A stretch of 21,652 nucleotides of DNA from JARROD01 sp037384225 (lineage in GTDB: Bacteria > Pseudomonadota > Gammaproteobacteria > Pseudomonadales > Cellvibrionaceae): NCBI GenBank assembly GCA_037384225.1, contig JARROD010000130.1:1-21652 (forward strand), written 5' to 3'. Below the pieces are notes generated by a model. That model was given only the letters and a program-made list of their open reading frames with translations, did not search any database and was not told where the DNA came from. This document shows positions 7,028-16,727 of this stretch, piece by piece (positions within the stretch are counted from its first letter, which is position 1; every line of letters begins with the position of its first letter). The translations under genes were made by a program, and so were the position numbers.

Positions 7028-7903
7028 ATGCGCTTAGTGGTTATTTCAGGCCGATCGGGATCCGGTAAGAGTACCGCTTTACACATACTTGAAGATGCGG
7101 GATTCAACTGTGTCGACAATTTACCGGCCAGTTTATTGCCGGCACTTATTGAACAAGTAAAACAACGCGGTCATTCTCGGGAAATGCGTTTCGCCATCAG
7201 TATTGACGCCCGCAACACCTGGAGCGATTTACAGCAGTTCCCACAAATTATGGCCATTGCCAAACAGCCTGAGATGCGTGTTGAAATTCTGTTCCTCGAC
7301 GCCCGCAGTCAAACACTGATCCAGCGCTTCAGCGAAACCCGGCGCAAACACCCCTTGAGCAATGAAACCACCGACCTGCGCGAAGCGATTGCGACCGAAC
7401 GCCGCCTGCTGGAACCCATTGCAGATGTCGCCGATCTTATTATCAATACCAGCAATCTGAACCTGCACCAACTGCGTGACATGATCAAACAGCGGGTAGT
7501 GGGTAATGAGACAACGGGTATGGCAGTATTGTTTGAATCTTTTGGCTTCAAGCACGGTGTCCCGGTGGATGCGGATCTGGTTTTTGACGTGCGCTGCCTG
7601 CCCAACCCATACTGGAAAAGGCAGCTGCGCCCTTTCAGCGGCCGCGACCAGGAAGTTATCGATTTTCTTGAGCAACAACCGGAAGTCGATGAAATGTTTA
7701 CCGACATACGCAATTATCTGGCCCGCTGGCTACCGCGCTTTGAAGCCAACAATCGCAGTTATATCACGATCGCGATAGGCTGTACCGGCGGACAACACCG
7801 CTCAGTGTATTTGGTGGAGCGGTTACAAAAACATTTCACACAGCGTTTTAAAAACATACAACTTCGCCACCGGGAACTGAACGAATTCAGTACAGCGGTA
7901 TAA
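7028..7903 (+). CDS. rapZ: RNase adapter protein / nucleotide-binding protein RapZ
   Basis: In E. coli RapZ binds the small RNA GlmZ and presents it to RNase E, tuning glucosamine-6-phosphate synthesis for the cell envelope. The small-RNA partner cannot be seen here. The 291-residue product has an N-terminal P-loop (GRSGSGKST at 8-16), a middle part with DLIINTSNLNLHQLRD, and the signature RapZ C-terminal domain with the DVRCLPNPYW block and ITIAIGCTGGQHRSVYL near 245-262. Length is typical. It is followed after eight bases by npr, the usual rapZ-ptsO pair. The ATG at 7028 has only a weak GGGA upstream, but the protein start MRLVVISGRSGSGKS fits the family. Confidence 0.96.
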   Translation: MRLVVISGRSGSGKSTALHILEDAGFNCVDNLPASLLPALIEQVKQRGHSREMRFAISIDARNTWSDLQQFPQIMAIAKQPEMRVEILFLDARSQTLIQRFSETRRKHPLSNETTDLREAIATERRLLEPIADVADLIINTSNLNLHQLRDMIKQRVVGNETTGMAVLFESFGFKHGVPVDADLVFDVRCLPNPYWKRQLRPFSGRDQEVIDFLEQQPEVDEMFTDIRNYLARWLPRFEANNRSYITIAIGCTGGQHRSVYLVERLQKHFTQRFKNIQLRHRELNEFSTAV

Positions 7904-7911
7904 AAAGACTT

Positions 7912-8181
7912 ATGATCAATCGCCAAATTACAATAATCAATAAGCTGGGGCTGCACGCCCGGGCAGCCGCCAAGCTGGCGACAGAAGCCGGGCGCTACAA
8001 TAGCAGAATTCAAGCAGGTCTCAACGGTAAACTGGTTGATGGGAAAAGTGTGATGTCACTGATGTTACTGGCGGCAAATCAGGGTTCAACACTGGATTTG
8101 ATTATCGAGGGTGAAGACGAGGAGCAGGCCCTGAAAGCGATTGAAAATTTGATCGGTAACCGCTTTGGTGAAGACGAATAA
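7912..8181 (+). CDS. ptsO: Phosphocarrier protein NPr (nitrogen PTS HPr)
   Basis: Carries phosphate from EI-Ntr (PtsP) to EIIA-Ntr (PtsN). The 89-residue product has the HPr fold. GLHARAA places the phosphorylated His at residue 15, and Ser46 lies in GKSVMSLMLLAANQG. The C-terminal helix is EEQALKAIENLIGNRFGEDE. It starts eight bases after rapZ. Together with ptsN it supplies two of the three relay proteins; the EI-Ntr gene is not in this window and is usually unlinked. Also named npr. Confidence 0.96.
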   Translation: MINRQITIINKLGLHARAAAKLATEAGRYNSRIQAGLNGKLVDGKSVMSLMLLAANQGSTLDLIIEGEDEEQALKAIENLIGNRFGEDE

Positions 8182-8331
8182 CAGCAGCACGATAACTATA
8201 GTTTTCTTACCGGCACCCAAGTAAACTATTGCCAATTCCTACGGCCGGTCTCAACAGCTCAAATACCCGGGAAAACCCGAAATAAGCCGTTTTATCAACG
8301 ATCTTCCAGGAACCGGATCAAGCGAGAACAG

Positions 8332-9617
8332 ATGCAGCAAACCGCCGAACAATTGCAGGCCCAGACTCAAATTCAACTCGGCGCGCTCTACGACGCACTC
8401 GACAGCGGTACCCTCAAGCAAGTAACCCGCATGCTAAACGGCCTGCAGCCGGTTATAATCGCCCGCAGGAACTCTCAGATGATATCCGCAGTCAGTTCCT
8501 GCGCCAAATGGACACAGAAGAAGTCGTGGCCATTACCGAGGGCATGGGTGTCGACGACATTGCCGACATTTTGCAGCAATTGCCCGATCAGGTGATTCAG
8601 GAAGTGCTGTCCGCCATGAGTGACCAGGACCGTCAGCGGGTTGAATCGGTATTGCCATACGCCGAAGACACTGCCGGCGGTCTTATGGATACCGACACTA
8701 TTACGGTCAGACCCAATATCACCCTGGATGTGGTATTGCGTTACCTGCGCCGGCACGAAGTACTGCCCGCTTCCACCGACAGCCTGATTGTCGTCAATCG
8801 TAAAGACGAATTTCTCGGGCTGCTGTCATTGAGCAAACTGTTGACCACAGACCCCTCTGTCACCGTCAGAGAAGTCATGGTGACCGAGGTTGAAACCATT
8901 TCCGCCGAACTGCGCGATACGGAAGTCGCCAAGTTATTCGAACGCCACGACTGGATATCGGCCCCCGTTGTCGATAGCGCCGGAAAACTCCTCGGCCGCA
9001 TTACCATCGATGATGTTGTCGATGTCATTCGCGAAGACGCCGATCACTCCTTAATGAGCCTGGCCGGTCTTGGCGAGGAAGAGGATACCTTTGCCCCGGT
9101 CATGCGTACCACACCTCGGAGAACCATGTGGCTCGGTGTTAACCTGATTACGGCTATAGTGGCCTCGGCCGTGATAAACGTTTTCCAGGAAACCATCGAT
9201 AAGGTCGTCGCACTCGCTGTGCTGATGCCAATTGTCGCCAGCATGGGAGGCGTGGCCGGTAGCCAGACACTCACTGTTGTGATCCGCGGAATTGCCCTCG
9301 GACAAATCGGGCGCACAAATTTGCGCTGGCTATTGTCGCGGGAGGTTATCGTGGGAATAATCAACGGCGTCATTTGGGCCCTGGTCATGGGGTTGATTGT
9401 TTCAGAGTGGTTTGGCGACTATAAAATAGCCTTGATTATCGCCGCCGCAATGATTATCAACCTGCTCACTGCCGCCATCGCCGGCGCACTGCTGCCGGTT
9501 ATCCTCAAAAGCGTGAGAATAGACCCGGCCCTTGCCGGCGGCGTCGCTCTGACCACAGTTACCGATGTTATCGGCTTTTTCGCATTTCTCGGACTCGCCA
9601 CTTACTTTTACGCCTGA
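8332..9617 (+). pseudogene. mgtE: Mg2+ transporter MgtE, N domain interrupted by deletion and frameshift
   Basis: MgtE is a Mg2+-gated inner-membrane channel made of an N domain, two CBS domains and five membrane helices. The expected start, MQQTAEQLQAQTQIQLGALYDALD at 8332, continues to RMLNGLQPVIIAR (to about 8463) and then runs into an unrelated frame. The family sequence resumes one frame over as QELSDDIRSQFLRQMDTEEVVAI (from about 8466), and this frame is open to 9617. The part expected between (the ESSPP..LW.L.D.E..GEVL segment, about 27-30 residues) is missing. The rest looks intact: CBS pair about 8680-9040 and the hydrophobic membrane region 9120-9610. Internal ATG 8508 could give a 369-residue protein lacking most of the Mg2+-sensing N domain, possibly a deregulated channel. 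Confidence 0.85.
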
Positions 9618-9645
9618 CATTTTTGTACATTAATTCGTATTCGAT

Positions 9646-10158
9646 ATGCCTACTATGCCCGATCAAACATTCAATGACGACACCCAGCCAATAAGCAAAA
9701 CAGCGCAGAAAAAGGCCATGCAGGAACTGCAAAAACTGGGAGCCGCACTGGTGGAACTCAACGACAAACAACTCGCACAGATGCCCCTTGAACCACCTCT
9801 GCGAGACGCCATCCTCCAGGCGAGGACGCTAAAACAGCGAGAGGCGCGGCGACGCCAGTTGCAATTTATTGGCAAGCTGATGCGCAGTGCCGACGGCAAA
9901 GCCATTGCCGAAGCCCACCGAAAACTGATGGAGCAGAGCAGATATCATATCCAGCACGACCGGCAGGCAGAACACTGGCGTGAGCGCCTCTTATTGCAGG
10001 GTAATAGCGCGGTTAGCGAATTTATGCAGCAATTCCCCGACGCCGACAGCCAGCATTTGCGCCAGTTGCTTCGCGGCGCCCTGAAAGAGTCACAGCTCGG
10101 CAAACCGCCGGCCCAAACCCGTAAACTGTTCCGGTATATTCGCGAACTGCTGCCCTAA
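9646..10158 (+). CDS. darP: Ribosome biogenesis factor DarP (DUF615, YjgA)
   Basis: DarP associates with late precursors of the 50S subunit and helps maturation of the peptidyl-transferase region. The 170-residue product is highly charged and helical. It has the family landmarks: SKTAQKKAMQELQKLGAALVEL near 17-38, the ARTLKQREARRRQLQFIGKLMR block near 59-80, and the C-terminal PQTRKLFRYIRELL-like ending (here PPAQTRKLFRYIRELLP). No strong ribosome binding site is visible; a second ATG at 9655 is an alternative start. In relatives the gene is flanked by pmbA and tldD; here it is flanked by mgtE and the nitrilase gene, so both proteolytic partners are missing locally. The stop codon lies in the left arm of the hairpin at 10158-10188. 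Confidence 0.95.
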   Translation: MPTMPDQTFNDDTQPISKTAQKKAMQELQKLGAALVELNDKQLAQMPLEPPLRDAILQARTLKQREARRRQLQFIGKLMRSADGKAIAEAHRKLMEQSRYHIQHDRQAEHWRERLLLQGNSAVSEFMQQFPDADSQHLRQLLRGALKESQLGKPPAQTRKLFRYIRELLP

Positions 10159-10188
10159 GGAACGGGCACGGAATAGCCTCCCGTTCCT
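10158..10188. terminator. Hairpin between convergent darP and nitrilase genes
   Basis: AGGAACGGG (10158-10166) and CCCGTTCCT (10180-10188) are perfect nine-base inverse repeats with a 13-base loop. The left arm begins within the darP stop codon and the right arm covers part of the minus-strand nitrilase stop (10189-10187). The position suits a bidirectional transcription end, but there is no T-run on either side, so intrinsic termination is not proven. Confidence 0.5.
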
Positions 10189-10939
10189 AAAGGTCTACAA
10201 CAGTAAATTGCCGATGGTCGTGAATCGGCATCCGCCGCCGTGCCTGCGCCACTTCCGCCAGATCAATGTCGGCTATCACAATACCCTCTCCCTGTCCCCG
10301 CTCAGTCAACATCTCTCCCCAGGGGCTGACAATAGCCGAGCCCAAACGGATATCGTAACAAACCGCCAATCCCAATCGCCCCCAAGGGGTATCCACCACG
10401 ACGGGACAGCCACCGTGACAAAAACTTTCAGACTCGCGATAGCGTTCCTGCCGATGCCCCACATCGACGTCGAACAAGTGAATTTTATCGTAACGCCCAA
10501 CTTCCTCTCCCGCGGAATTCACCACGAAACAAGCCGCATACACCCGATTCTGGAGCGCTGAAACAACCGTTTCAGCGGCGCTGACTCCGCTATCGTCTGC
10601 AGGCTCTGCGCGTGCAGCTATCTGCGGATGGGGCTGAGTGGTCGGCAGTGTCCCCCCGACCAACCAGATCCCGTAACGCTGCGCCATTTGCCGCAAAAAT
10701 CCGCGGATAGGCCCTGCTGGTGTGGCCTCCTCCAAACCGCAGCTGTAAAGGTCCCGCACACCAAAAAGAGCGAAGTTCTCCGGCAACACCACCATTTTGG
10801 CACCTTGTTCCACAGCCTCGCCAATCAGTTCCTCCGCCACCTGTAAGTTGGTCTCCAGGTCGCAGCAACTCACCATTTGCAGGGCGGCAATGCACAAAGG
10901 CCTTTTCTCATCACGTTCACTGGTCACTCGCTCTCTCAC
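10187..10939 (-). CDS. Nitrilase-superfamily amidohydrolase, internally deleted
   Basis: Belongs to the carbon-nitrogen hydrolase family encoded beside yhdP in pseudomonads; relatives of the Nit1/NitFhit type act as amidases, for example on deaminated glutathione. The catalytic triad is visible: Glu54 in VLPENFALFG, Lys152 in RYDKIHLFDVDV, Cys194 in LAVCYDIR. Right after CYDIR (junction near 10345) the protein jumps to LGSAIVSPWGEML. The family's FPELYR..GA..L..PSAFT..TG.AHW..LLRARAIE..CY segment, about 60 residues, is missing in frame. The 250-residue total is short despite an N-terminal extension and an insert near 101-127. The core beta-sheet would be broken, so the product is probably inactive. 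The start is a GTG, at 10939 or 10927. It is the last gene of the mreB-to-nitrilase block. Confidence 0.8.
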   Translation of the reverse strand: MRERVTSERDEKRPLCIAALQMVSCCDLETNLQVAEELIGEAVEQGAKMVVLPENFALFGVRDLYSCGLEEATPAGPIRGFLRQMAQRYGIWLVGGTLPTTQPHPQIAARAEPADDSGVSAAETVVSALQNRVYAACFVVNSAGEEVGRYDKIHLFDVDVGHRQERYRESESFCHGGCPVVVDTPWGRLGLAVCYDIRLGSAIVSPWGEMLTERGQGEGIVIADIDLAEVAQARRRMPIHDHRQFTVVDL

Positions 10940-10981
10940 CCACTTCGCCTTGACTGTTTCATATATAAGATTTGCTTTTTC

Positions 10982-13900
10982 TTACATGCTTTTCTTATCG
11001 CTGTTTTGTTCCATCTGGAATGGTAGATTGGCGGTTGGAGGATCTTTGGACCGGTTGCTTTTCGGCTCGGGCTGTTTGCCGTTGGCTTCCGCTTCTTTGC
11101 GGGTATCCTCCCCTGCCCTTTTAGCCGCTTTATCATCAAACAGACGCTCAAACGCGACGACTGGATCAGACCAAGGACCCGTCATGCGGTAACTGGCACT
11201 GGCTACTTTATCCACTTGCTTTTTGAATATTTTACTGACGACATAAACCCCCGCCGCGGCTGGCAGACCAGCTGCGATTGCAGTAATTAGGGTCAGATTC
11301 CCGCCCACAGGCAGCGTCGCCACCAGGGTTGCATCCAGCAACTCTTTGTTCATATCGATGCTGCCCGCCATTTGCAGGCTGCTGGAAGGCGTTTTCACCT
11401 TAACAGGTCTCGTCAAGTAAATAAAACCCTCGTTAAATTTCATCTGGCCGGAAATTTTGTCATACGCCATTCCCCCTTTTAACAGATCGGAAAAATCCAG
11501 TTCAAGGCGACGTGCCCAGGTATCAAAATTAAACAGCCNNNNACATTCATATACAAGCTGCCGGAAAGTTTTTTCACCCCCAGAGCCGCGGGCGATCCAG
11601 GCCAGCTCAACTCGACGTCAAACACAGCCGTCTTGCTTTCCAGTAATTTGGGCTGCCCCCAGGCTTTCATCACGCCGGCAAAATCCTTCGCCACTATGCG
11701 GCCACGAATCTTACTGACAATGTCACCATCACGCCGTTCCCAGCGAAGCTCCGCACCTTTATCGGCTTCAATTCCATGCAGTTCCGCCCCCTTGATACTG
11801 GCCGTTAAATCTTTGGCCACTAACCCCTGTTGAGTAGGACGTAACTTGAATGCCCAACTACCGTAGCTCTGCCCACCAACGGAAAACTCTTTGGTAGTAA
11901 AATCTACAGCGATTGAATCTGCGGGATCCCAGTCGGCGAAGGGGTCAACACTTTGCTCAGTCGGGACAACCCGCCCCGGAGTTACAGCGTCGTATGGAGG
12001 GGGATCGACCTCGACCGACTCTGACTCCCGCTTCGGTAATCTCAAATACTCAAGATCCAGCACCGCCGCTCGGGCCTTGTCGTCGAACCAGGTCAAATTG
12101 CCGGTCAGTGTTTTACTCTGCATTTGTAACTGCCAGATATCCTTGATGTGTTTTCCCCTCACATGGGTACTCGCCAGCTCCAGCGCCGAGATCTGCAATG
12201 ACTTTATGTCAAGATCAAACACCGGTTCCAACACCAACGGCTCCAGAGCATCGTTGCGCAGCTGCAAGGATCGATCGATTGCCTGTTGATATTGCTCATA
12301 ACGCTCCAGCACGGATTTCCATTCAGAAACAACCAACCGCTGTGGTTTACCACTGATTTGAAACGCCCGCTGTTGCGGCAAAATTGCGTTCTGCCCCAAT
12401 CCTACACTGGCATTTTGCATCTGCCCCTCACGGATCAGAAACAACGCGTGAACCAGGTCCGTATAGCGGATATCGTAGAGAGTGTGATCTTTGGCAATCG
12501 GTACCTGTACCTGCAAAAGGCGCGACTGTTCCGCCGTTTTGCCGTAGGGTGCTGGCAAAGCAATCGCGACCCCCTCCAAATCAGAACTGACATTCAACAG
12601 TGCCGCATACGCATTATCCATTGTCTTTTCACTGTGGCCTTCATTGTCGCCATCTCCCGCCTCCCCGGCGGCGGGTAGCATCAATTGCGCCTGATAGCTT
12701 AAATTGCCATTGGCAAAAAGGAGTTCCGGTCGCCCGCTCCACTGTGCCAGTTCACCCGTGTCGACACTGCCTTGCATATTGATCAGGGTGTCGCGCCCCC
12801 CTCTGTCGTTGGGGGGACTGGATATACCAATGTTAACTGACTGCTGCCAGAGACGCCCGGCCAGGTTAATAGCATTGAGCCCCGAGCCTGATATGTAGCT
12901 GATGCGGCCGTGGAGCTTTTCAAACTGTAGTTGTGGTTTTTCCATTTGCAGGGAGGCATTGACAAGATTTACCTCTACTTGCTGCCGCATGCCCGGTTCA
13001 TCGGCATCCAGTGGAATCGACAAATCAAGTTTCGTCTGCAATTGCCCCGCTATGGACCAGGAATCGAAACTATCATGAATATAGTTACGTAACCTGCTTT
13101 CACGCAATACCCTCAAACCGTCCTCGGCGCTACCGGCAACCGAGCCTTTGATATCGAGCAGTAATTTTTCCCCCTCCGGGTTCGGAGCCAGCGTAATCAG
13201 CGCAGGGCCGACCCTACTGTCATAAAGGTGTGCGCTTTCCACGTTTACGCTTAGTTCCCGGTTGTCCATCAGCAATAGGCCGTTGATATCCGTGAGGCCG
13301 GGCCAGTCATCGTGGTAATCCAGACTGGCATTGTGAATGTCCAGGTATAACTGCAGCGCCCGACCAGCAACATGCCCCTTGGCCAGGGAACCGTTATAGA
13401 TAAAGCCACCGTCGGAAACATCTCCCTTGTCGAGACTTTTGTTTAGCCAGCTGCGCACTGAATCCGGAACCGTAAAAGGGACGTATTTGCTGTGATTGCT
13501 GGCCAGGGTATTCTGTAGCCCGATCTGTAACACCATATTGGACGGCGCACTGCCTTTGCGCCAGGGCAGATAAATATGGAAATAGCCGTCTACAATCTCG
13601 TTCTCATTGCGTAAGCTCAGTGGACCGCTATTAATATAAATCGCATTGTCATCGGGCCGCAGTTGCCAGGCGACCTGCCCCGACATAGATGCATAGCGCA
13701 TTGGCTGCTTGTATACGGTTTTATAATGCATCATAAAACCGTCGGTGGAGTCGATATCGATAAACCCACCATCGCGGGTGAGCTCTATATAGCCATCCAC
13801 ACCCTCCAGCGCCGGAGCCCCTTTCCAGGCGTTGACAGCAAGCTTTTCCAGATTGGCGCGGAAACTGAAATTTAGTTTTTCCGCCAGCGAATTCATCTGC

Positions 13901-15093
13901 ACTTGAATATTGTGCAAAGTGCCGCGCGGCTTGAGCGTATCGAGCACCGTTTTGAGCTTGCCTTTGACAAAACCGTATTTGTTCGCCAGTTGCACCCAGG
14001 GTTCTATCTCGAGTTTGCTGCAGGAAACCACCGGTCCGGTGTCTGCATCACCGCTGACGGCCAGATTAAACGCCGGCGATTCGTTATCATCCCAGCTAAT
14101 GATTGTATTTTGCAGGGCCACCTGCCAACCTCTCTCGGGCAGCCAGTGGCCGGACACATCGGCGGCAAGATGCTGGGGGAGAACCATCTCCGAAGGCAAC
14201 TCCAGTGGTACACCGTCAATTTTGACCGAACCCTGGAAACGAAAACCCAGGTTGTCCAGCGACGATAACCACAATTGAAGATCCAATGTATGCCCTTCTC
14301 GCCACTCGCCGTCCGGTAGGTTTTTCCAGCGCTCACCCGGCAAGGCAGCCATTAGCTTTTCCAGGGGAAATCCGCGCAGTTGCACATATCCGCGTGAATG
14401 AAAAGAATCCGCGTTACGCGGGTCGCCCTCCCCCTCCAGCACTAACTGCAACCCATCGTGTCGCTCACCTTGCGCCTTATCTATCACAAGAGAGGCCGTC
14501 AGGCGGTGAAAGTCGGGGCTGTTTTCCAACAGTATCGATGGTACTTGGATACTGGTTTTATGGCCGGTGCGAAACTGGAATTTGAGCTTGGCATCCTGCA
14601 GTTCAATGTAACGGCCAAATAAAAACACATCCAGCGGATCGTCGATGGTAACACCCGGTTCAGGATCGACGCTGGCGGTGCTCTCGGGCAATCCAGCCAG
14701 ATTCCATTTGCCGTCCTCATTCTGCACAAAACCCATCTCGATGTTGGCAAGAAAGAGCTGACCCCAACTAAGCCGCCATTCGGCCAATGAGCGCAGCAGA
14801 CCCAATTGAGCCGTGGCGTCCGCCACGGACAAAATGGGCTCACCCTGGGCATTCTCCATGCGTAGTCCACGCAGCTGCAATTGCGGCCTCAGGCCGCTCC
14901 AACGGGCGCTCAATTGATCGATAGTGACCTCGACACCCAGCATATTGGATAGGTAGCGGCTGTAGGCTTCACGATACTCACCCACCAAAGGCGAAAGTTC
15001 ACGGCCAAGTTGCACCAGCACGGCTGTCACAATCAGCACCAAGGCGCAAAAGCCCCAGAACTTCTTAACCAGAATGCGGGCGTATCTAGTCAT
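10982..15093 (-). CDS. yhdP: AsmA-like protein YhdP, with an assembly gap near its C-terminus
   Basis: YhdP, with TamB and YdbH, is implicated in moving phospholipids from inner to outer membrane. The N-terminus (MTRYARILVKKFWGFCALVLIVTAVLV, split here only by description) gives one membrane anchor at about residues 9-28, followed by a very long periplasmic beta-groove of AsmA/TIGR02099 type. The frame ends in LSGSLYMN at the Ns (11539-11542). It resumes in another frame as LFNFDTWARRLELDF, then SDLLKGGMAYDKISG, through a GG-x-LTLITAIAAGLPAAAG helix and a charged tail to 10982. It is therefore one gene of about 1,370 residues plus the gap; the usual segment there is about 15-20 residues, so four Ns is probably a placeholder. 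I chose ATG 15093 over 15111 because MTRYAR matches the family start. Confidence 0.9.
11539..11542. other. Assembly gap (four Ns) inside yhdP
   Basis: The four Ns disrupt the yhdP frame. The flanking protein reads LSGSLYMN before and LFNFDTW after, on the minus strand. Family members normally have a glycine-rich strand of about 15-20 residues between these motifs, so the true missing length is probably near 50-60 bases. The gap shows that the sequence is a scaffold and should temper readings of other lesions here. Confidence 0.9.
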
Positions 15094-15125
15094 ATACCAC
15101 TCGGGACGCATATCTCGTGAATCAT
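15090..15125 (-). CDS. Possible 11-codon leader ORF coupled to yhdP
   Basis: On the minus strand ATG 15125 opens MIHEICVPSGI and stops at TGA 15092-15090, overlapping the chosen yhdP ATG (15093) as ATGA. An AAGGAG sits at 15134-15129, the best ribosome binding sequence in the rng-yhdP gap, three bases from this ATG and therefore a little close. Coupled translation into yhdP is possible; chance is equally possible. Confidence 0.2.
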   Translation of the reverse strand: MIHEICVPSGI

Positions 15126-15220
15126 AAACTCCTTGGACAAACGCCTTTGCGTAGATATCCTAAAATGGCTATTCGAAAATAGTTAGCCTCGATAGTCACC
15201 CTCGAAGCAAGCGAGCAACT

Positions 15221-16702
15221 CTACACCAACACGATGTCGTACTGCTCCTGGCTGTATATCGCTTCTACCCGAAATTCCACCGCCCGCCCGATAAACTCTT
15301 CCAAGTCGGCCACATTAGCAGATTCTTCGTCAAGCAACCGATCGATGACTGCCTGCGAAGCCAGAACCAAAAATTTATCGTTATCATAGATCCGGGCTTC
15401 GCGAAGGATTTCCCGGAAAATTTCATAACAAACCGTCTCAGCCGATTTTAGTGTACCGCGACCACCACAGACGGGACAGGGCTCACACATTACCTGCAAA
15501 AGCGACTCCCGTGTCCGCTTGCGGGTCATTTCCACCAGTCCCAACTCCGAAACACCGGTAATACTATTCTTGGCGTGGTCCCTTTCCATCATCTTTTCGA
15601 GTGTGCGCAATACCTGGCGGCGATGTTCTACATCCCTCATATCAATAAAGTCGATAATGATCATGCCCCCTAAATTGCGCAGCCGTAGCTGCCGGGCAAT
15701 CGCCGTAGCCGCTTCAAGATTAGTCTTAAAGATGGTTTCTTCCAGGTTGCGGTGACCGACGAAAGCACCCGTATTAACATCGATAGTGGACATGGCTTCC
15801 GTCTGTTCAATAACCAGATAGCCTCCCGACTTCAACTGCACCTTGATGTCCAGCGCTTTCTGAATTTCGTCTTCAACGCCATAAAGATCAAACAGGGGTC
15901 TTTCGCCCGGGTAATGCTCAATTCGCGAGCAGATTTCCGGCGCATAGTGTTCAGCGAATTCACACATTTTCAAATAAGCTTCGCGGGAATCGATACGCAC
16001 CTTTTCAATATGTGGCCTGACCAAATCGCGCAAAGTGCGCATAAACAACGGCAAATCTTCATGAATAACGGCGGGAACCGGCGCTTTTTCAATGGATTTT
16101 TCCAAATCGCCCCACAGTTTAAATAAAAAAGGAATATCCGAGCGCAATTCATCTTCCGTCACGCCTTCAGCCACCGTCCGTACGATAAACCCCCCACCGT
16201 AATCCGGGTTGTACTCCCTGGCCAAACCCTCTACCAGTTTTTTCAACCGCTCGCGTTCAGCCTCCTCTTCAATGCGCGCGGAAATACCGATATGGCGGGT
16301 ATAAGGCATATAAACCAGATAACGGGCGGAAACTGACAAATGGGTTGTCAGGCGTGCACCTTTGGTACCGATAGGGTCCTTGGTAACCTGCACCAGCAAT
16401 GACTGGCCCTCGCGTATCATGGCGCGAATATCGGCGACCTCGGCTTTGCGCTCTTCCATACCATCGGCGTCCAGGGCGGTTATATCAGCGGCGTGGATAA
16501 AACCAGCCCTTTCCAGGCCGATATCTACAAACGCCGCCTGCATCCCCGGCAACACCCTGACCACCTTGCCCCGGTATATATTGCCAACAAATCCCTTGCG
16601 CTGGGTGCGTTCGATATACACTTCCTGCAACATCCCGTTTTCCACCAGCGCAACACGGGTTTCCGTGGGAGCCACATTGATTAGAATTTCCTCACTCATC
16701 AT
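15221..16702 (-). CDS. rng: Ribonuclease G
   Basis: Endoribonuclease of the RNase E/G family that matures the 5' end of 16S rRNA and cleaves some mRNAs in the cytoplasm. The 493-residue product has the normal length. It has an N-terminal S1-type RNA-binding domain (GFVGNIYRGKVVRVLPGMQAAFVDIG split across about 36-61) and the 5'-sensor region. The DNase-I-like catalytic core carries the Mg2+-binding aspartates in STIDVNTG and IIIDFIDM, and the zinc-link motif is CEPCPVCGGRG. A TTG at 16714 could extend the frame, but a GGGAG ribosome binding site at 16712-16708, five bases before ATG 16702, fixes the start there. It follows maf by 25 bases and precedes yhdP, the same order as in E. coli and Pseudomonas. 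Confidence 0.97.
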   Translation of the reverse strand: MMSEEILINVAPTETRVALVENGMLQEVYIERTQRKGFVGNIYRGKVVRVLPGMQAAFVDIGLERAGFIHAADITALDADGMEERKAEVADIRAMIREGQSLLVQVTKDPIGTKGARLTTHLSVSARYLVYMPYTRHIGISARIEEEAERERLKKLVEGLAREYNPDYGGGFIVRTVAEGVTEDELRSDIPFLFKLWGDLEKSIEKAPVPAVIHEDLPLFMRTLRDLVRPHIEKVRIDSREAYLKMCEFAEHYAPEICSRIEHYPGERPLFDLYGVEDEIQKALDIKVQLKSGGYLVIEQTEAMSTIDVNTGAFVGHRNLEETIFKTNLEAATAIARQLRLRNLGGMIIIDFIDMRDVEHRRQVLRTLEKMMERDHAKNSITGVSELGLVEMTRKRTRESLLQVMCEPCPVCGGRGTLKSAETVCYEIFREILREARIYDNDKFLVLASQAVIDRLLDEESANVADLEEFIGRAVEFRVEAIYSQEQYDIVLV

Positions 16703-16727
16703 ATTGGCTCCCAATTATTTTCTACCT

